Source: Arabiibacter massiliensis (GTDB taxonomy: Bacteria; Actinomycetota; Coriobacteriia; Coriobacteriales; Eggerthellaceae). From it: a stretch of 64,000 bases of DNA. A program made the translations under genes and the position numbers. Below the pieces are notes generated by a model that did not search any database, had not been told where the DNA came from, and saw only the letters and a program-made list of their open reading frames with translations. Below, one piece after another: positions 9,311 to 17,029 of this stretch (positions are counted from its first letter, which is position 1; the number at the start of each line of letters is the position of its first letter). The stretch lies in the NCBI RefSeq assembly GCF_900169505.1, contig NZ_LT827021.1:186001-250000 (forward strand), read 5' to 3'.

Positions 9311-9441
9311 TCTTTGAGGAGGACCCTTCGACTACGCTCAGGATGACAACCTGCGTGCCTGAGCGGAGCGCGTAGCGCTTTCCCCTTGTCATCCTGAGCG
9401 GAGCGCGTAGCGCGAAGTCGAAGGATCCCGCGCGGCGCCAG
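9311..9441. repeat. Dispersed palindromic repeat (TCATCCTGAGCG type)
   Basis: Inverted and direct copies of the CTTCGACT...CTCAGGATGACA / GTCATCCTGAGCGGAGCG...CGAAGGATCC unit. It belongs to the same family as 2672-2823, 39381-39505 and 57017-57193. A partial third copy (CTGAGCGGAGCGCGTAGCGC) is duplicated inside it. Confidence 0.85.
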
Positions 9442-9452
9442 CAGTAAACGGC

Positions 9453-9484
9453 AAAAGCCCCGGCAATCGCGTCGGGGCTTTTTC
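9453..9484 (+). terminator. Intrinsic terminator (possibly bidirectional)
   Basis: AAAAGCCCCG, loop, CGGGGCTTTTT. It is A-rich on one side and T-rich on the other, so it can stop thrS transcription from the left and the ATP-binding regulator from the right. Confidence 0.9.
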
Positions 9485-9504
9485 ATGCTTCTATTCGGCG
9501 GCCG

Positions 9505-10821
9505 TCATGCCGGTCGGTACACCGTCCCGCGTGCGCGTCCATGCTTGACGACGAGCCTTTGCGCGATGAGGTCGCTGAGCGCTCCGAGCACCGCGTCCCG
9601 GGTAGCGCCGAGCTCGATCTCCGCATCCGCTCTCGTGATCTCGCCTTTTTTCCGTACGAGGTCGAGGATGGCTTGCTTGAGGTCGCGGCTCGCGGGTGAG
9701 AGCGCGGCTGCCTCCTCGGGGAGCGCCTCCGCCGCGCCCGCCTCGTGCATGTTCGGCAGAACGGTCACGAAGGAGTTGGGCAGCGTGCGGAACTCCGGCT
9801 GTCGTGCGCATTCTGCGTACAGCCCCCGTATGCTGCGGATGCCCATCCCATATCCTTCGACGAGCGAAAGGCGGTACAGCGTGGCGGCGAGGCGCGGGTT
9901 GCGCGTCGCGGACACGCCTGCGAGGATGTCCTCGCGGGTCACGCCGCGCACGAGGCCCCCGATTGACACGAACTCGATGCGGTCGGGGAACACGTTGACG
10001 ATGACGGAGGAATCGAAGTCGTACGAGCGATGCACGAGGCAGTTCAGCAGCGCCTCGCGAATGGCTTTCGGCGGGTAGTCTCGCATGTCGATGCGCTTGG
10101 CACCTTCGAAGCGCGATCTCAGCCGGTTGACAATATCGAGGAACTCAAGCGTCTTGTTCAGTTGGTCGAACAGAGACCCGCCGAACTCTTTACGGCTTTG
10201 CAGATCGATGCCCAAGCCGTCGTTGAACACGGCGCATTTCACTGAGAACGGGCTCTGGTCGGAAAAGAGCAGCGCGAGGTTGGTGAAGTAACCATCTCTG
10301 TTCGTGAATCCCAATGAGCGCTTGTTCTCCTCACCGAACGCGATCCCGCCCGCTGCGAACTCGCGTTGCGCAGCGGCGAAGGCGAGCTGCTGGTCGACGG
10401 CGCGGCGGCACTCGTAGGAATCGCCGTCGCTCTCCCTGATCATGTCGCGTATCAGGTCGGGGCTCGCATGCGTGTTCGCAGTTCCGGTCCTGATCAACAC
10501 CCCGGCGGGCACGAACCCTTTCTGTGCCACGCAGTACGGCTTTCTATCGCCTTCCTCGACGGTCACTTCGACGATGGGCTTGCCGTCCATTTCGATGGCT
10601 CGCATCGAGACAAAAGCCCTGATTTCCGGGCAGATGCTGTCCGCCATGATGTTGCTAATGTTCAGCATGGCGGCATCGGGGTCTTCCACGCCGACGACCG
10701 TGCCGTCGTCTTCGACGCCCACGAGTATCCGCCCGCCCTTCGTATTGGCGAACGCGACGATCTCGCGACAGAAGCCCTTGGTGACGGTTCGCTTGAATTC
10801 GAGCATCTCGGATTCGTTCAT
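9505..10821 (-). CDS. AlbA_2-domain ATP-binding transcriptional regulator
   Basis: 438 aa. The N-terminal AlbA_2 (Schlafen-like) domain, residues about 3-125, shows EMLEFKRTV...EIVAFANTKGGRILVGVEDDG. A GHKL-type HATPase_c_4 domain follows around residues 270-380 (REALLNCLVHRSYDF, then GGLVRGVT and GYGMGIRSI). A winged-helix-like C-terminal end is KGEITRADAEIELGATRDAV. This family is annotated as putative transcriptional regulators. The start is the ATG at 10821 behind AGGAAG on the minus strand; the longer open frame upstream is non-coding. The promoter contains an array of inverted AATCGTCGAT sites, suggesting autoregulation. The ligand and targets are unknown. Confidence 0.88.
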   Translation of the reverse strand: MNESEMLEFKRTVTKGFCREIVAFANTKGGRILVGVEDDGTVVGVEDPDAAMLNISNIMADSICPEIRAFVSMRAIEMDGKPIVEVTVEEGDRKPYCVAQKGFVPAGVLIRTGTANTHASPDLIRDMIRESDGDSYECRRAVDQQLAFAAAQREFAAGGIAFGEENKRSLGFTNRDGYFTNLALLFSDQSPFSVKCAVFNDGLGIDLQSRKEFGGSLFDQLNKTLEFLDIVNRLRSRFEGAKRIDMRDYPPKAIREALLNCLVHRSYDFDSSVIVNVFPDRIEFVSIGGLVRGVTREDILAGVSATRNPRLAATLYRLSLVEGYGMGIRSIRGLYAECARQPEFRTLPNSFVTVLPNMHEAGAAEALPEEAAALSPASRDLKQAILDLVRKKGEITRADAEIELGATRDAVLGALSDLIAQRLVVKHGRARGTVYRPA

Positions 10822-10846
10822 GGCGTTCTTCCTTTCTATCGACGTT

Positions 10847-10908
10847 AGAATACCGCAAATCGACGATAAATGGAAGAATCGTCGATAAATCGTCGATAAT
10901 CGACGATT
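10847..10908 (-). promoter_or_regulatory. Operator array and promoter of the AlbA_2 regulator
   Basis: Four 10-bp half-sites are visible: AATCGACGAT (10858-10867), AATCGTCGAT (10877-10886), AATCGTCGAT (10888-10897) and ATCGACGATT (10899-10908). The last two form a perfect 21-bp palindrome centred on 10898. A minus-strand -10 candidate TATTCT lies at 10847-10852, directly downstream of the sites. The half-sites cover the probable -35 region, which fits repression by a dimeric DNA-binding protein, most simply the adjacent regulator (inference). Confidence 0.75.
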
Positions 10909-10966
10909 CGACCTCACTTCCTTCTTTCGCTGCGCTCGGGTTGGCGGCGATGGTTCGTGGAAACGC

Positions 10967-11110
10967 ATCGAGTGACGGTTCTGCGCAGGATTTCGTTGCA
11001 TTTCCAACGCAAGAGGGGAGGTGCGATCTCTTTGAAAAACGGCGAACTGGGCAAACGCAGCCTTCCCTGTCGGCTGCAAGGGAAAATCGTGCGCAGAACC
11101 GTCACTCGAT
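10967..11110. repeat. Intergenic long-stem element A
   Basis: The 373-bp gap 10822-11194 holds the operator array and this element. Left arm 10967-10993 (ATCGAGTGACGGTTCTGCGCA then GATTT) pairs with 11084-11110; one mismatch interrupts 27 bp. The 90-nt loop has its own hairpins CGTTG/CAACG and GCAGCC/GGCTGC and the motif CTGGGCAAACG at 11047. Related elements lie at 15891, 33560, 37051, 50799 and 52110. Confidence 0.8.
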
Positions 11111-11194
11111 TCATTTTCGGCCTGAAACGGTCGCAGTGCGGGGGAGCGGTGGTATCCTGAGACGAACGATGATCGATGAGGCGAAGGAGCGCGT

Positions 11195-11599
11195 ATGGCG
11201 TGGGGGTTGTGGGCGATGACGGCGGGCGCGGCGCTTCTGGGGGCGACGCTCGCCGTCGCGGGCGTGCAGCTTGCGCGCGGGAAGTGGAAGCACGTGCTCG
11301 CGGGCGCGTCGCAGCTGTCCAAGCGCGAGCTCGATGGCGCGGTGGAGCCGCAGACGGCGCGGGCGCTTGGCGTGCTGCTGGCGCTCCTCGGCATCGGCGT
11401 CGGCCTGATCATCGGGTTCCAGACGTGGGCCTCCTACAAGCCCGAGGACGACGGCACGCTCTTGATCGTGGGCATCGCCCTCGTCCTCGTGGACCTGTTC
11501 GTCGTCTGGGCCGTCCGCGCCGCGCGCCAGGAGGTCGAGTACAATTCGCTCATGGAGGAGCGCGAACCGCGAGCGGATCAGCCCAGCCAGAGGCGGTAG
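11195..11599 (+). CDS. Small three-helix membrane protein of unknown function
   Basis: 134 aa. Hydrophobic segments lie at residues about 3-24, 56-78 and 88-108. A basic loop (RGKWKHVLAGASQLSKRE) follows helix 1, and the C-terminus is charged and polar. No enzymatic motif is visible; the layout resembles small DUF3784-like membrane proteins, but I do not claim that family. ATG at 11195 is preceded by AAGGAG. The 3' end overlaps the convergent gene on the minus strand by 22 bases. Confidence 0.7.
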   Translation: MAWGLWAMTAGAALLGATLAVAGVQLARGKWKHVLAGASQLSKRELDGAVEPQTARALGVLLALLGIGVGLIIGFQTWASYKPEDDGTLLIVGIALVLVDLFVVWAVRAARQEVEYNSLMEEREPRADQPSQRR

Positions 11600-12384
11600 A
11601 TGGTGGGCGGGTCGTAGTCGGCGACGGCCAGGCAGAACCGCGCCGGGTCGATGTCGTCGTAGGCTGACCGGTCGCGAAACGAGTTCGCATACACGAGGAA
11701 CGGCACAGTCCAGCTGCGCGTCTCGCCGGGCTTGAGCACGTTCCAGCCGTCGGGAAGCGTAAAGGTCGTGAAACCATCCTGCGGCTCGCCGTACAGCTCA
11801 TCGGTCAGGTACTTGTCGACGAAAATGCCGCTGCCCAGCTTGTCGGAGGCGCCTTCGAAGTCCTCGCTCCATAGCTGGAAGGTGGGGATGCGCGCGGGCT
11901 CGTCGCCCGGGTTCGTCACCGTGAGCTCCGCGAGGAACGCCTTCCTCTCCGCATCGCCGAACGCAACGGCCGCCTCGCCGTAATGCGGATACCATTCGGC
12001 GAACGCGTCTTCGGTCACCGTCCTCAGGCCGACGACGGAAACGCCGAGCGTCGGCAAATCGTAGCGCCAGCTGTCGGCGCCCATGTTGTTCGCGCGCTCC
12101 TCGGCGCTCCACGAGGCAATCTCTTCCTCGCTATAGGCGAAGCCCTTTCCCCCGGTGAGCCCCTCCAGGCGAATCTCCTCGCCGACGCGCACGTCGACGA
12201 TGCTCTCCGCGTCGTAGCGGCTGGCGGAGCTCGCCTGACCTCGGCCGACCTCCGTGTCCACCACATGCTCCCTCGGCTCGCCGGGGAGGAACTGGAGCGC
12301 GAACCACGCGAGCGCGCAAGCGGCGATCGCGATGCAGGCGCCTCCGGCGAAGGCGCGGGCCGTGCGATTCCTCGTCGCGTTCAT
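11578..12384 (-). CDS. Membrane-anchored exported protein of unknown function
   Basis: 268 aa. An N-terminal signal-anchor (residues about 9-33, FAGGACIAIAACALAWFALQFL) is followed by a wholly extracytoplasmic part. Its second half looks like a beta-sandwich of the DUF4352/DUF5028 kind: AFLAELTVTNPGDEPARIP, FQLWSEDF, then LKPGETRSWTVPFLVY. The start is the ATG at 12384 with AAAGGAGG upstream. It is divergent from the LuxR regulator across a 159-bp gap that contains a small perfect hairpin (TGATGAA/TTCATCA, 12452-12469), so the two could share control. The function is not recognised. Confidence 0.72.
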   Translation of the reverse strand: MNATRNRTARAFAGGACIAIAACALAWFALQFLPGEPREHVVDTEVGRGQASSASRYDAESIVDVRVGEEIRLEGLTGGKGFAYSEEEIASWSAEERANNMGADSWRYDLPTLGVSVVGLRTVTEDAFAEWYPHYGEAAVAFGDAERKAFLAELTVTNPGDEPARIPTFQLWSEDFEGASDKLGSGIFVDKYLTDELYGEPQDGFTTFTLPDGWNVLKPGETRSWTVPFLVYANSFRDRSAYDDIDPARFCLAVADYDPPTIYRLWLG

Positions 12385-12543
12385 GGAAGCCTCCTTTCTT
12401 CGGGGCGGATTCCCTGCGTCCACCGTAGCCCTCCGCGCTTCCAAGCGGCAATGATGAAGTTTTTCATCACCCCGCGCCGCCCCGCTTCTCGCCGCGGAGC
12501 GCTATCATGCAGGCTATCACACGAAGAAGGGAAGGAGCGGGCG

Positions 12544-13134
12544 ATGGTGCCATGGTCGACGGTGGCGGTGCTTCTGGCGGCGTGCGCCGCGTTCGGCGCG
12601 TTCTGCGCGGCGGTTGCGCGGGCGTTCTTCCGCTCGCGGGCCGACGGGACGGCGTACCGCATGGCGGGCGTGCGGGCGGCGTGCTTCCTCGCGATCGTCG
12701 TGGGCTGCCTCATGGCGCGCGACGCGTGGGGCGTCGAGGCGGCGGCCGCGCTCGCTGTGTGCCTGTGCGCCGCGTCCTTCCCGCTGTGCCTCGCCCTCGA
12801 GCGCCGTTGGCGCACCCGCGGCATGGCCGCCGCCGTCGCTTATCTGCAGCTGCACCGCCCGCCGCAGAAGGAGGCTCCGGCGGGCTGGGACTCCGCGCTC
12901 GACTCCGCCTGCGCGCGCCTGGCGCGCTCCTTCGACCTCACGCGCCGCGAGGAGGACGTGCTGCGCCTGCTCGTGGAGGGCCGCACCTTCTCCCAGGCCG
13001 CCGACGAGCTGGTGGTGTCCCTCAACACGGTGAAGAGCCACGTGCGCCGCATCTACGCCAAGATGGGCGTCGCCGGCAAGCAGGATCTCCTCGACACGGT
13101 GTCCGCCGCCGAGCGGGACGGCCGCGCAGGCTAG
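12544..13134 (+). CDS. LuxR-type HTH regulator with N-terminal membrane segments
   Basis: 196 aa. Three hydrophobic helices lie in the first 95 residues (AVLLAACAAFGAFCAAVA; ACFLAIVVGCLMA; AALAVCLCAASFPLCLAL). A GerE/LuxR DNA-binding domain occupies residues 128-190: LTRREEDVLRLLVEG, then VVSLNTVKSHVRRIYAKMG. There is no receiver domain. Membrane-LuxR regulators are abundant in Eggerthellaceae, usually near transport or redox genes. The start at 12544 follows AAGGAGCGGGCG; a -10-like TATCAT sits at 12503-12508. The stop codon shares CTAG with the convergent antiporter gene. Confidence 0.88.
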   Translation: MVPWSTVAVLLAACAAFGAFCAAVARAFFRSRADGTAYRMAGVRAACFLAIVVGCLMARDAWGVEAAAALAVCLCAASFPLCLALERRWRTRGMAAAVAYLQLHRPPQKEAPAGWDSALDSACARLARSFDLTRREEDVLRLLVEGRTFSQAADELVVSLNTVKSHVRRIYAKMGVAGKQDLLDTVSAAERDGRAG

Positions 13135-14783
13135 CGCCGCGCCGCCGCAGGGTCGTCGGGGTCGTCCTCGAACATCCCGCGCACGTCCTCCTCGTCGATG
13201 CCCATGCGCTCGGCTGCGCGGCCCATCTCGGCCATGCGGCGGCGGTACTCGCGCACGACGCGCTCGGCCATGCGCCGGCGGCGCTCCTCGCGGCGCTGCT
13301 GAGCCTGGGCCAGCAGCGGGCCGTCGCCGTCCGGGTCGGCGTCGGGGGCCAGCTGGCGGCGCGCCAGCTCCTGCGCGGCCAGGTCGAGCGCCTCGTCGAC
13401 GGCCCGCTTGCGCGCCGAGTGCCGCTGCAGCAGCGCGGCGCGGTCCTGCCAGTCCAGGTCGTCGAAGCTGCGTCCCTCGCGCCGCGCCGCCAGCCGCTCG
13501 AGCGCCTCCTTGCGGGCGAGCATGCGCTCGAACTCCCAGTGCTCGCGCAGGATGGCGCCGATGTCGCGCGGGTTGCGGGCGATCTCGCGTGCGGCCTCGA
13601 GGGGCTTCGCGTCGGCCACGCGGTAGGTGAGCGTGCCCAGAAGCGGCATGAGGAACACGGTGACCGCGCCGGCCGCCACCAGCACGCTCGCCGTCTCCTG
13701 CGGCATGGCGTTCGCGCTCACGGCCACCGACGTCACGGCCACGATGATGGGCAGCGCCGTGGTGCAGTACAGCGCCACGGTCAGGCGGTTGTGCGTGGAG
13801 ATGTCGCGCGTGTCCTTGCCGGTGGTGAGCGCCGCGAAGATGGGCACCGCGCGGATGATCAGCAGAAGCACGATGAATCCCGCGAGCATGGCCGGCTGCG
13901 CGAACACGGCCATAAGGTCGATCTTCGCGCCGGACACCGTGAAGAACACGGGGATGAGGAAGCCGTAGGCCACGCCGTCCAGCTTGTGCTCGAGCGCGTG
14001 GTCGCCCTCCGGCACGATGTAGCGCAGCACGAAGCCCGCGGCGAACGCGCCCAGCACGATGTCGAGGTTGAACACGGCCGACACGGCCACGAGCCCCACC
14101 AGAAGCACCACGACGCAGCGCATCATGGTCTGCGAGGTGCCCTCCGCGTTCTCGGTGAGGAAGCGGAACAGCCGGTGACCCGCTTTCTTCGCCTTCGCGG
14201 GAACGATGGCCGCCACGACGCACAGCGCCACGAACGCGGCGAGGATGAGGACGGTCTGCCATTCCGCGCGCGTGGAAAGCAGCAGCGCCATGGCCAGCAC
14301 CGGGCAGAGCTCGCCCCACGTGCCGTACGCCAGGATGGACTCGCCCACCTGCGTGCCCATGAGCTCGCGCTCCTTCATGATGGGCATGAGCGTGCCGAGC
14401 GCCGTGGTGGTGAGCGCGATAGCCACGGCTACGGCCTCCAGCTCGTTGGTCCTCATGAGCCCGGCCGCAATCACGACCCCGAACGCCAGCACGATGGACA
14501 CGGCCCAGGTGGCGAGCCCCCGCTTGCCCTGGCTGCCCGTGAGGCTCTTCGGGTTGATCTCGTAGCCCGCGAGCAGGAACAGAAACGCCAGGCCCAGGTC
14601 GGACAGGAGCCCCACCGAGTCGGTGAGCTCTACGACGCCGAGCAGGTTGGGCCCGAGCACCGCGCCGGCGATGAGCAGGAACACCGTCTCGGGCACGAGC
14701 TTGTTGGGGATGAGCCTGGCGACGATGGGGCTCGCCGCCGCAGCGAGCGCGATGATGGCGAGCGAAACGAGGTCGACGGTCAT
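13131..14783 (-). CDS. CPA2-family cation:proton antiporter
   Basis: 550 aa. About 12 membrane helices fill residues 1-390, starting VDLVSLAIIALAAAASPIVA. The family pattern of Na+/H+ exchanger (KefB/KefC-like) domains is visible: FLLIAGAVLGPNLLG, LGLAFLFLLAGYEIN and the later LDIVLGAFAAGFVL. No RCK/TrkA-N nucleotide domain follows. Instead there is a 150-residue highly charged Arg/Glu-rich cytoplasmic tail, partly coiled coil. The start is the ATG at 14783 (MTVDLVSL). The stop overlaps the luxR stop through CTAG. It may move K+ or Na+ against protons; specificity cannot be read. Confidence 0.88.
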   Translation of the reverse strand: MTVDLVSLAIIALAAAASPIVARLIPNKLVPETVFLLIAGAVLGPNLLGVVELTDSVGLLSDLGLAFLFLLAGYEINPKSLTGSQGKRGLATWAVSIVLAFGVVIAAGLMRTNELEAVAVAIALTTTALGTLMPIMKERELMGTQVGESILAYGTWGELCPVLAMALLLSTRAEWQTVLILAAFVALCVVAAIVPAKAKKAGHRLFRFLTENAEGTSQTMMRCVVVLLVGLVAVSAVFNLDIVLGAFAAGFVLRYIVPEGDHALEHKLDGVAYGFLIPVFFTVSGAKIDLMAVFAQPAMLAGFIVLLLIIRAVPIFAALTTGKDTRDISTHNRLTVALYCTTALPIIVAVTSVAVSANAMPQETASVLVAAGAVTVFLMPLLGTLTYRVADAKPLEAAREIARNPRDIGAILREHWEFERMLARKEALERLAARREGRSFDDLDWQDRAALLQRHSARKRAVDEALDLAAQELARRQLAPDADPDGDGPLLAQAQQRREERRRRMAERVVREYRRRMAEMGRAAERMGIDEEDVRGMFEDDPDDPAAARR

Positions 14784-14893
14784 GGAGGGCCTTTCGGGCG
14801 CGCGGATTTCTCTCAAGCGAACCGTGCCATTGTACACCTTGCCTCCCGGGCGGCCCCGCGTGCCCGAGCTCCTTCCCGCCGTTTCCAGGATTT

Positions 14894-14901
14894 GCTACAA
14901 T
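14894..14901 (+). promoter_or_regulatory. Extended -10 promoter giving a leaderless transcript
   Basis: GCTACAAT with TACAAT at 14896-14901 is preceded by TTTG. The ATG of the next gene begins 7 nt after the hexamer and no Shine-Dalgarno sequence is present, so transcription should start at or next to the A of ATG. Confidence 0.65.
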
Positions 14902-14908
14902 CCCAACC

Positions 14909-15871
14909 ATGAGCGTTTACCTCGGAAATACCTCAGCCTTGGAGTACTGGCGCGTGAACGACCCCATGCCGGCGCCCGGTTCCTCGCGCTCGCATCCGAC
15001 GCCCGGCAGGCGCGTCAGCGCCGAGGAGGTCTCCCGCCTCGACCTTGGCCGCCTCGGCGTCGCTTCCCCCGTGCACGTCGTCGTGGCGGACGCGAACGAT
15101 CGCAGCCAGGCGGCTGGGATCGCCTGCCATGTGCGCTCGGGGAGGTTCCCGGCTGGAGCGTTCGTCCGCATCGAGGAAGGGCTCTACGTCGAGTCTCCCG
15201 AAGAGGCGTTCCTGCGCGTCGCCACAGAGCTCACGCTGGCCGCCTTGGTTCGCTTCGGGCTGCTTCTGTGCGGGACCTACGTGCACAATCGGGAGGGCAA
15301 TGGCTTCCGCAAGCGCAAGGGCGGGCCTCTGACCACGGTCGAAGCCCTCAGGCGGCGCGTCGAGAAGGCGCGAGGCGAGCGGGGATTCAACAAGGCCGCG
15401 CGCGCCCTGCGCTTCGTCGCCAACGGATCTGCCTCGCCTATGGAGACGATCCTGTGCATGGCGCTCTGCCTGCCGCGGATGCTGGGAGGCTACGGCTTCG
15501 AGCTGCCGCGCCTCAACTATTGGATCGATGCGGGGCCCGCGCGCGGCCTGCTCGGACGCGACCATTTCGAGTGCGACCTATACTGGCCGCGCTGCAAGAC
15601 GGCGATCGAATACGACAGCCGCGAATTCCACGAAGGCACCGTAGCGGAGACGCGCGACTCGGCCCGCCGCAGCGGCCTGCTCATCCGCGACGTGCTCGTG
15701 ATCACGGTGACAAGGGACCAGTTCTTCGACGCGCGCAAGCTGGACGAGGCGGCTCGCGCGCTGGCCAAGCGCATGGGCAAGCGCCTTCCTGCCAACGATG
15801 CGGGCTGGATGATGAAGCGCCACCGCCTGAGGGCGGAACTGATCGAGGACCTCTCGCGCGGAAGGGGCTGA
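14909..15871 (+). CDS. DUF559/Vsr-like PD-(D/E)xK nuclease candidate
   Basis: 320 aa. The C-terminal half contains FECDLYWPRCKTAIEYDS followed by FHEGTVAETRDSARRSGLL and VLVITVTRDQ. This matches the pattern of Vsr/DUF559-type endonuclease-fold domains (Asp, then WP..K.AIEYD, then D..R, then a final strand ending in T). The N-terminal 200 residues have a winged-helix-like feel and may be a recognition module, as in AbiEi-related proteins. Members are scattered in Coriobacteriia. The function is unproven; a nuclease or antitoxin/defence role is inference. It has no RBS and sits directly behind a -10 box. Confidence 0.65.
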   Translation: MSVYLGNTSALEYWRVNDPMPAPGSSRSHPTPGRRVSAEEVSRLDLGRLGVASPVHVVVADANDRSQAAGIACHVRSGRFPAGAFVRIEEGLYVESPEEAFLRVATELTLAALVRFGLLLCGTYVHNREGNGFRKRKGGPLTTVEALRRRVEKARGERGFNKAARALRFVANGSASPMETILCMALCLPRMLGGYGFELPRLNYWIDAGPARGLLGRDHFECDLYWPRCKTAIEYDSREFHEGTVAETRDSARRSGLLIRDVLVITVTRDQFFDARKLDEAARALAKRMGKRLPANDAGWMMKRHRLRAELIEDLSRGRG

Positions 15872-15890
15872 GCGTTCGAAAGAGAGGGGG

Positions 15891-16079
15891 CGATGCACGT
15901 TTTCGGGAGGGTTCTGCATGTTTTTCGAGGAAATGATGGCTCTGGATGTCGGCTCGCTGGCGTATGAAAAAACCCACCTGGGCAAACGACAGCCGGCCTT
16001 GCGTGCGGCATGGCGAAGGGATCGCGGCAGCCATCATTTCCTCGAAAAAGATGCAGAACCCTCCCGAAAACGTGCATCG
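15891..16079. repeat. Intergenic long-stem element B
   Basis: This is the main content of the 324-bp gap 15872-16195. Arms 15891-15940 and 16030-16079 are 50 nt each with 49 complementary positions; the lone mismatch is 29-30 nt in. The 89-nt loop contains CTGGGCAAACG (15978-15988) followed by ACAGCC, as in element A. The arms share GGTTCTGC with element A but otherwise differ. Confidence 0.85.
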
Positions 16080-16124
16080 GGGGATCGCTGGGGAGCTCGG
16101 ATATGCGGCGAGGCGGCCGTAGCG

Positions 16125-16133
16125 TGGTAGACT
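16125..16133 (+). promoter_or_regulatory. Possible extended -10 for the potassium channel gene
   Basis: TGGTAGACT (hexamer TAGACT, 16128-16133) lies 62 bp before the start codon and just after element B. No convincing -35 is seen. Confidence 0.4.
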
Positions 16134-16195
16134 GTGCGGAAAGCGCGCCGGGCCTGCCGGGCGGCGCGTCGGAGGAGAACAGGAGAGAGCCGTCC

Positions 16196-17029
16196 ATGAG
16201 CGTCACCCGTTGGGAGAAGGCGTCGCCCCTCAAGCGCCAGGCGTTCCTCGCGCTCGAGGACGTGAGGCGTGCGCGCGGCATCGCGCGCGCGGTCGGCATC
16301 GGCCTGTTCGCGCTCATCGCGGTCAACGCCCTGCTCGTGTTCGCCGAGGCGCAGCCCGACCTGCCCGCGGCCGCGACTGCGGGCATGCTCGCGTTCGGCC
16401 TGGCCTCGAGCGTCTGCTTCGCCGCCGAGTACGCCGCGCGCCTGTGGGTGGCCGACCTCGTGCATCCCGACATGGCCCCGGCCTGCGCCCGCCTACGCTA
16501 CGCGCTCTCGCCGATGGGCCTCGTGGACTTCCTCGCCTTCGCGCCGGGGCTGCTCGTGCTCGTGGTGCCCGTGTCGCCCTCCGCGCTCAACGCGGCCCGC
16601 GTCATCCGCCTCCTGCGCCTCGTGAAGCTCTCGCGCTACATGCGCGGCCTGCGCTCCATCGCGCGGGTGTTCCGCAAGCGCCGCTCCGAGATCGTGGCCG
16701 CGTTCGCGGTGCTCGCCCTGCTCACGGTCACGGCGAGCGTGCTCATGTACGAGTTCGAGCACCCCGCGCAACCCGAGAGGTTCGACAGCGTGCTCACGGG
16801 CATGTACTGGGCCATGACCACCATCACCACCACGGGATACGGCGACCTCGTGCCCGTCACCGCGCCGGGGCGCCTCGTCGGCTTCCTCACGATGGTGCTC
16901 TCCATCGGCGTGGTGGCCATCCCCGCCGGCATCTTCTCGGCCGGGTTCGTGGCGGAGTTCCGCGCCCAGGACGCCCGCGAGCGCGAGGAGGAGCGCGAGG
17001 GGGACGGCGAGGGCCCCGACGCCCTCTAG
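16196..17029 (+). CDS. Voltage-gated-type potassium channel
   Basis: 277 aa six-helix channel subunit. The selectivity filter TTTGYGD lies near residue 212 after the pore helix (GMYWAMTTI). The S4-like segment RVIRLLRLVKLSRYMRGLR carries regularly spaced Arg/Lys at about residues 133-151, so voltage sensing is plausible. S6 is FLTMVLSIGVVAIPAGIFSAGF. The short Glu/Arg-rich C-terminus carries no RCK or cyclic-nucleotide domain. The start is the ATG at 16196 (GGAGGAGAACAGGAGAGAG upstream). The stop shares CTAG with the convergent patatin gene. Confidence 0.92.
   Translation: MSVTRWEKASPLKRQAFLALEDVRRARGIARAVGIGLFALIAVNALLVFAEAQPDLPAAATAGMLAFGLASSVCFAAEYAARLWVADLVHPDMAPACARLRYALSPMGLVDFLAFAPGLLVLVVPVSPSALNAARVIRLLRLVKLSRYMRGLRSIARVFRKRRSEIVAAFAVLALLTVTASVLMYEFEHPAQPERFDSVLTGMYWAMTTITTTGYGDLVPVTAPGRLVGFLTMVLSIGVVAIPAGIFSAGFVAEFRAQDAREREEEREGDGEGPDAL

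Noticed and set aside
10967..11110. Retron or diversity-generating-retroelement RNA as explanation for the long-stem elements
   Set aside because: No reverse transcriptase gene lies in the window and the elements occur alone in many gaps.
12517..14910. Long open frames opposite or beside the antiporter gene
   Set aside because: Same GC shadow effect; the antiporter frame has clear membrane helices and family motifs.
15891..16079. Plain intrinsic terminators as explanation for the long-stem elements
   Set aside because: Loops of about 90 nt, no U-runs and conserved loop motifs do not fit a terminator.
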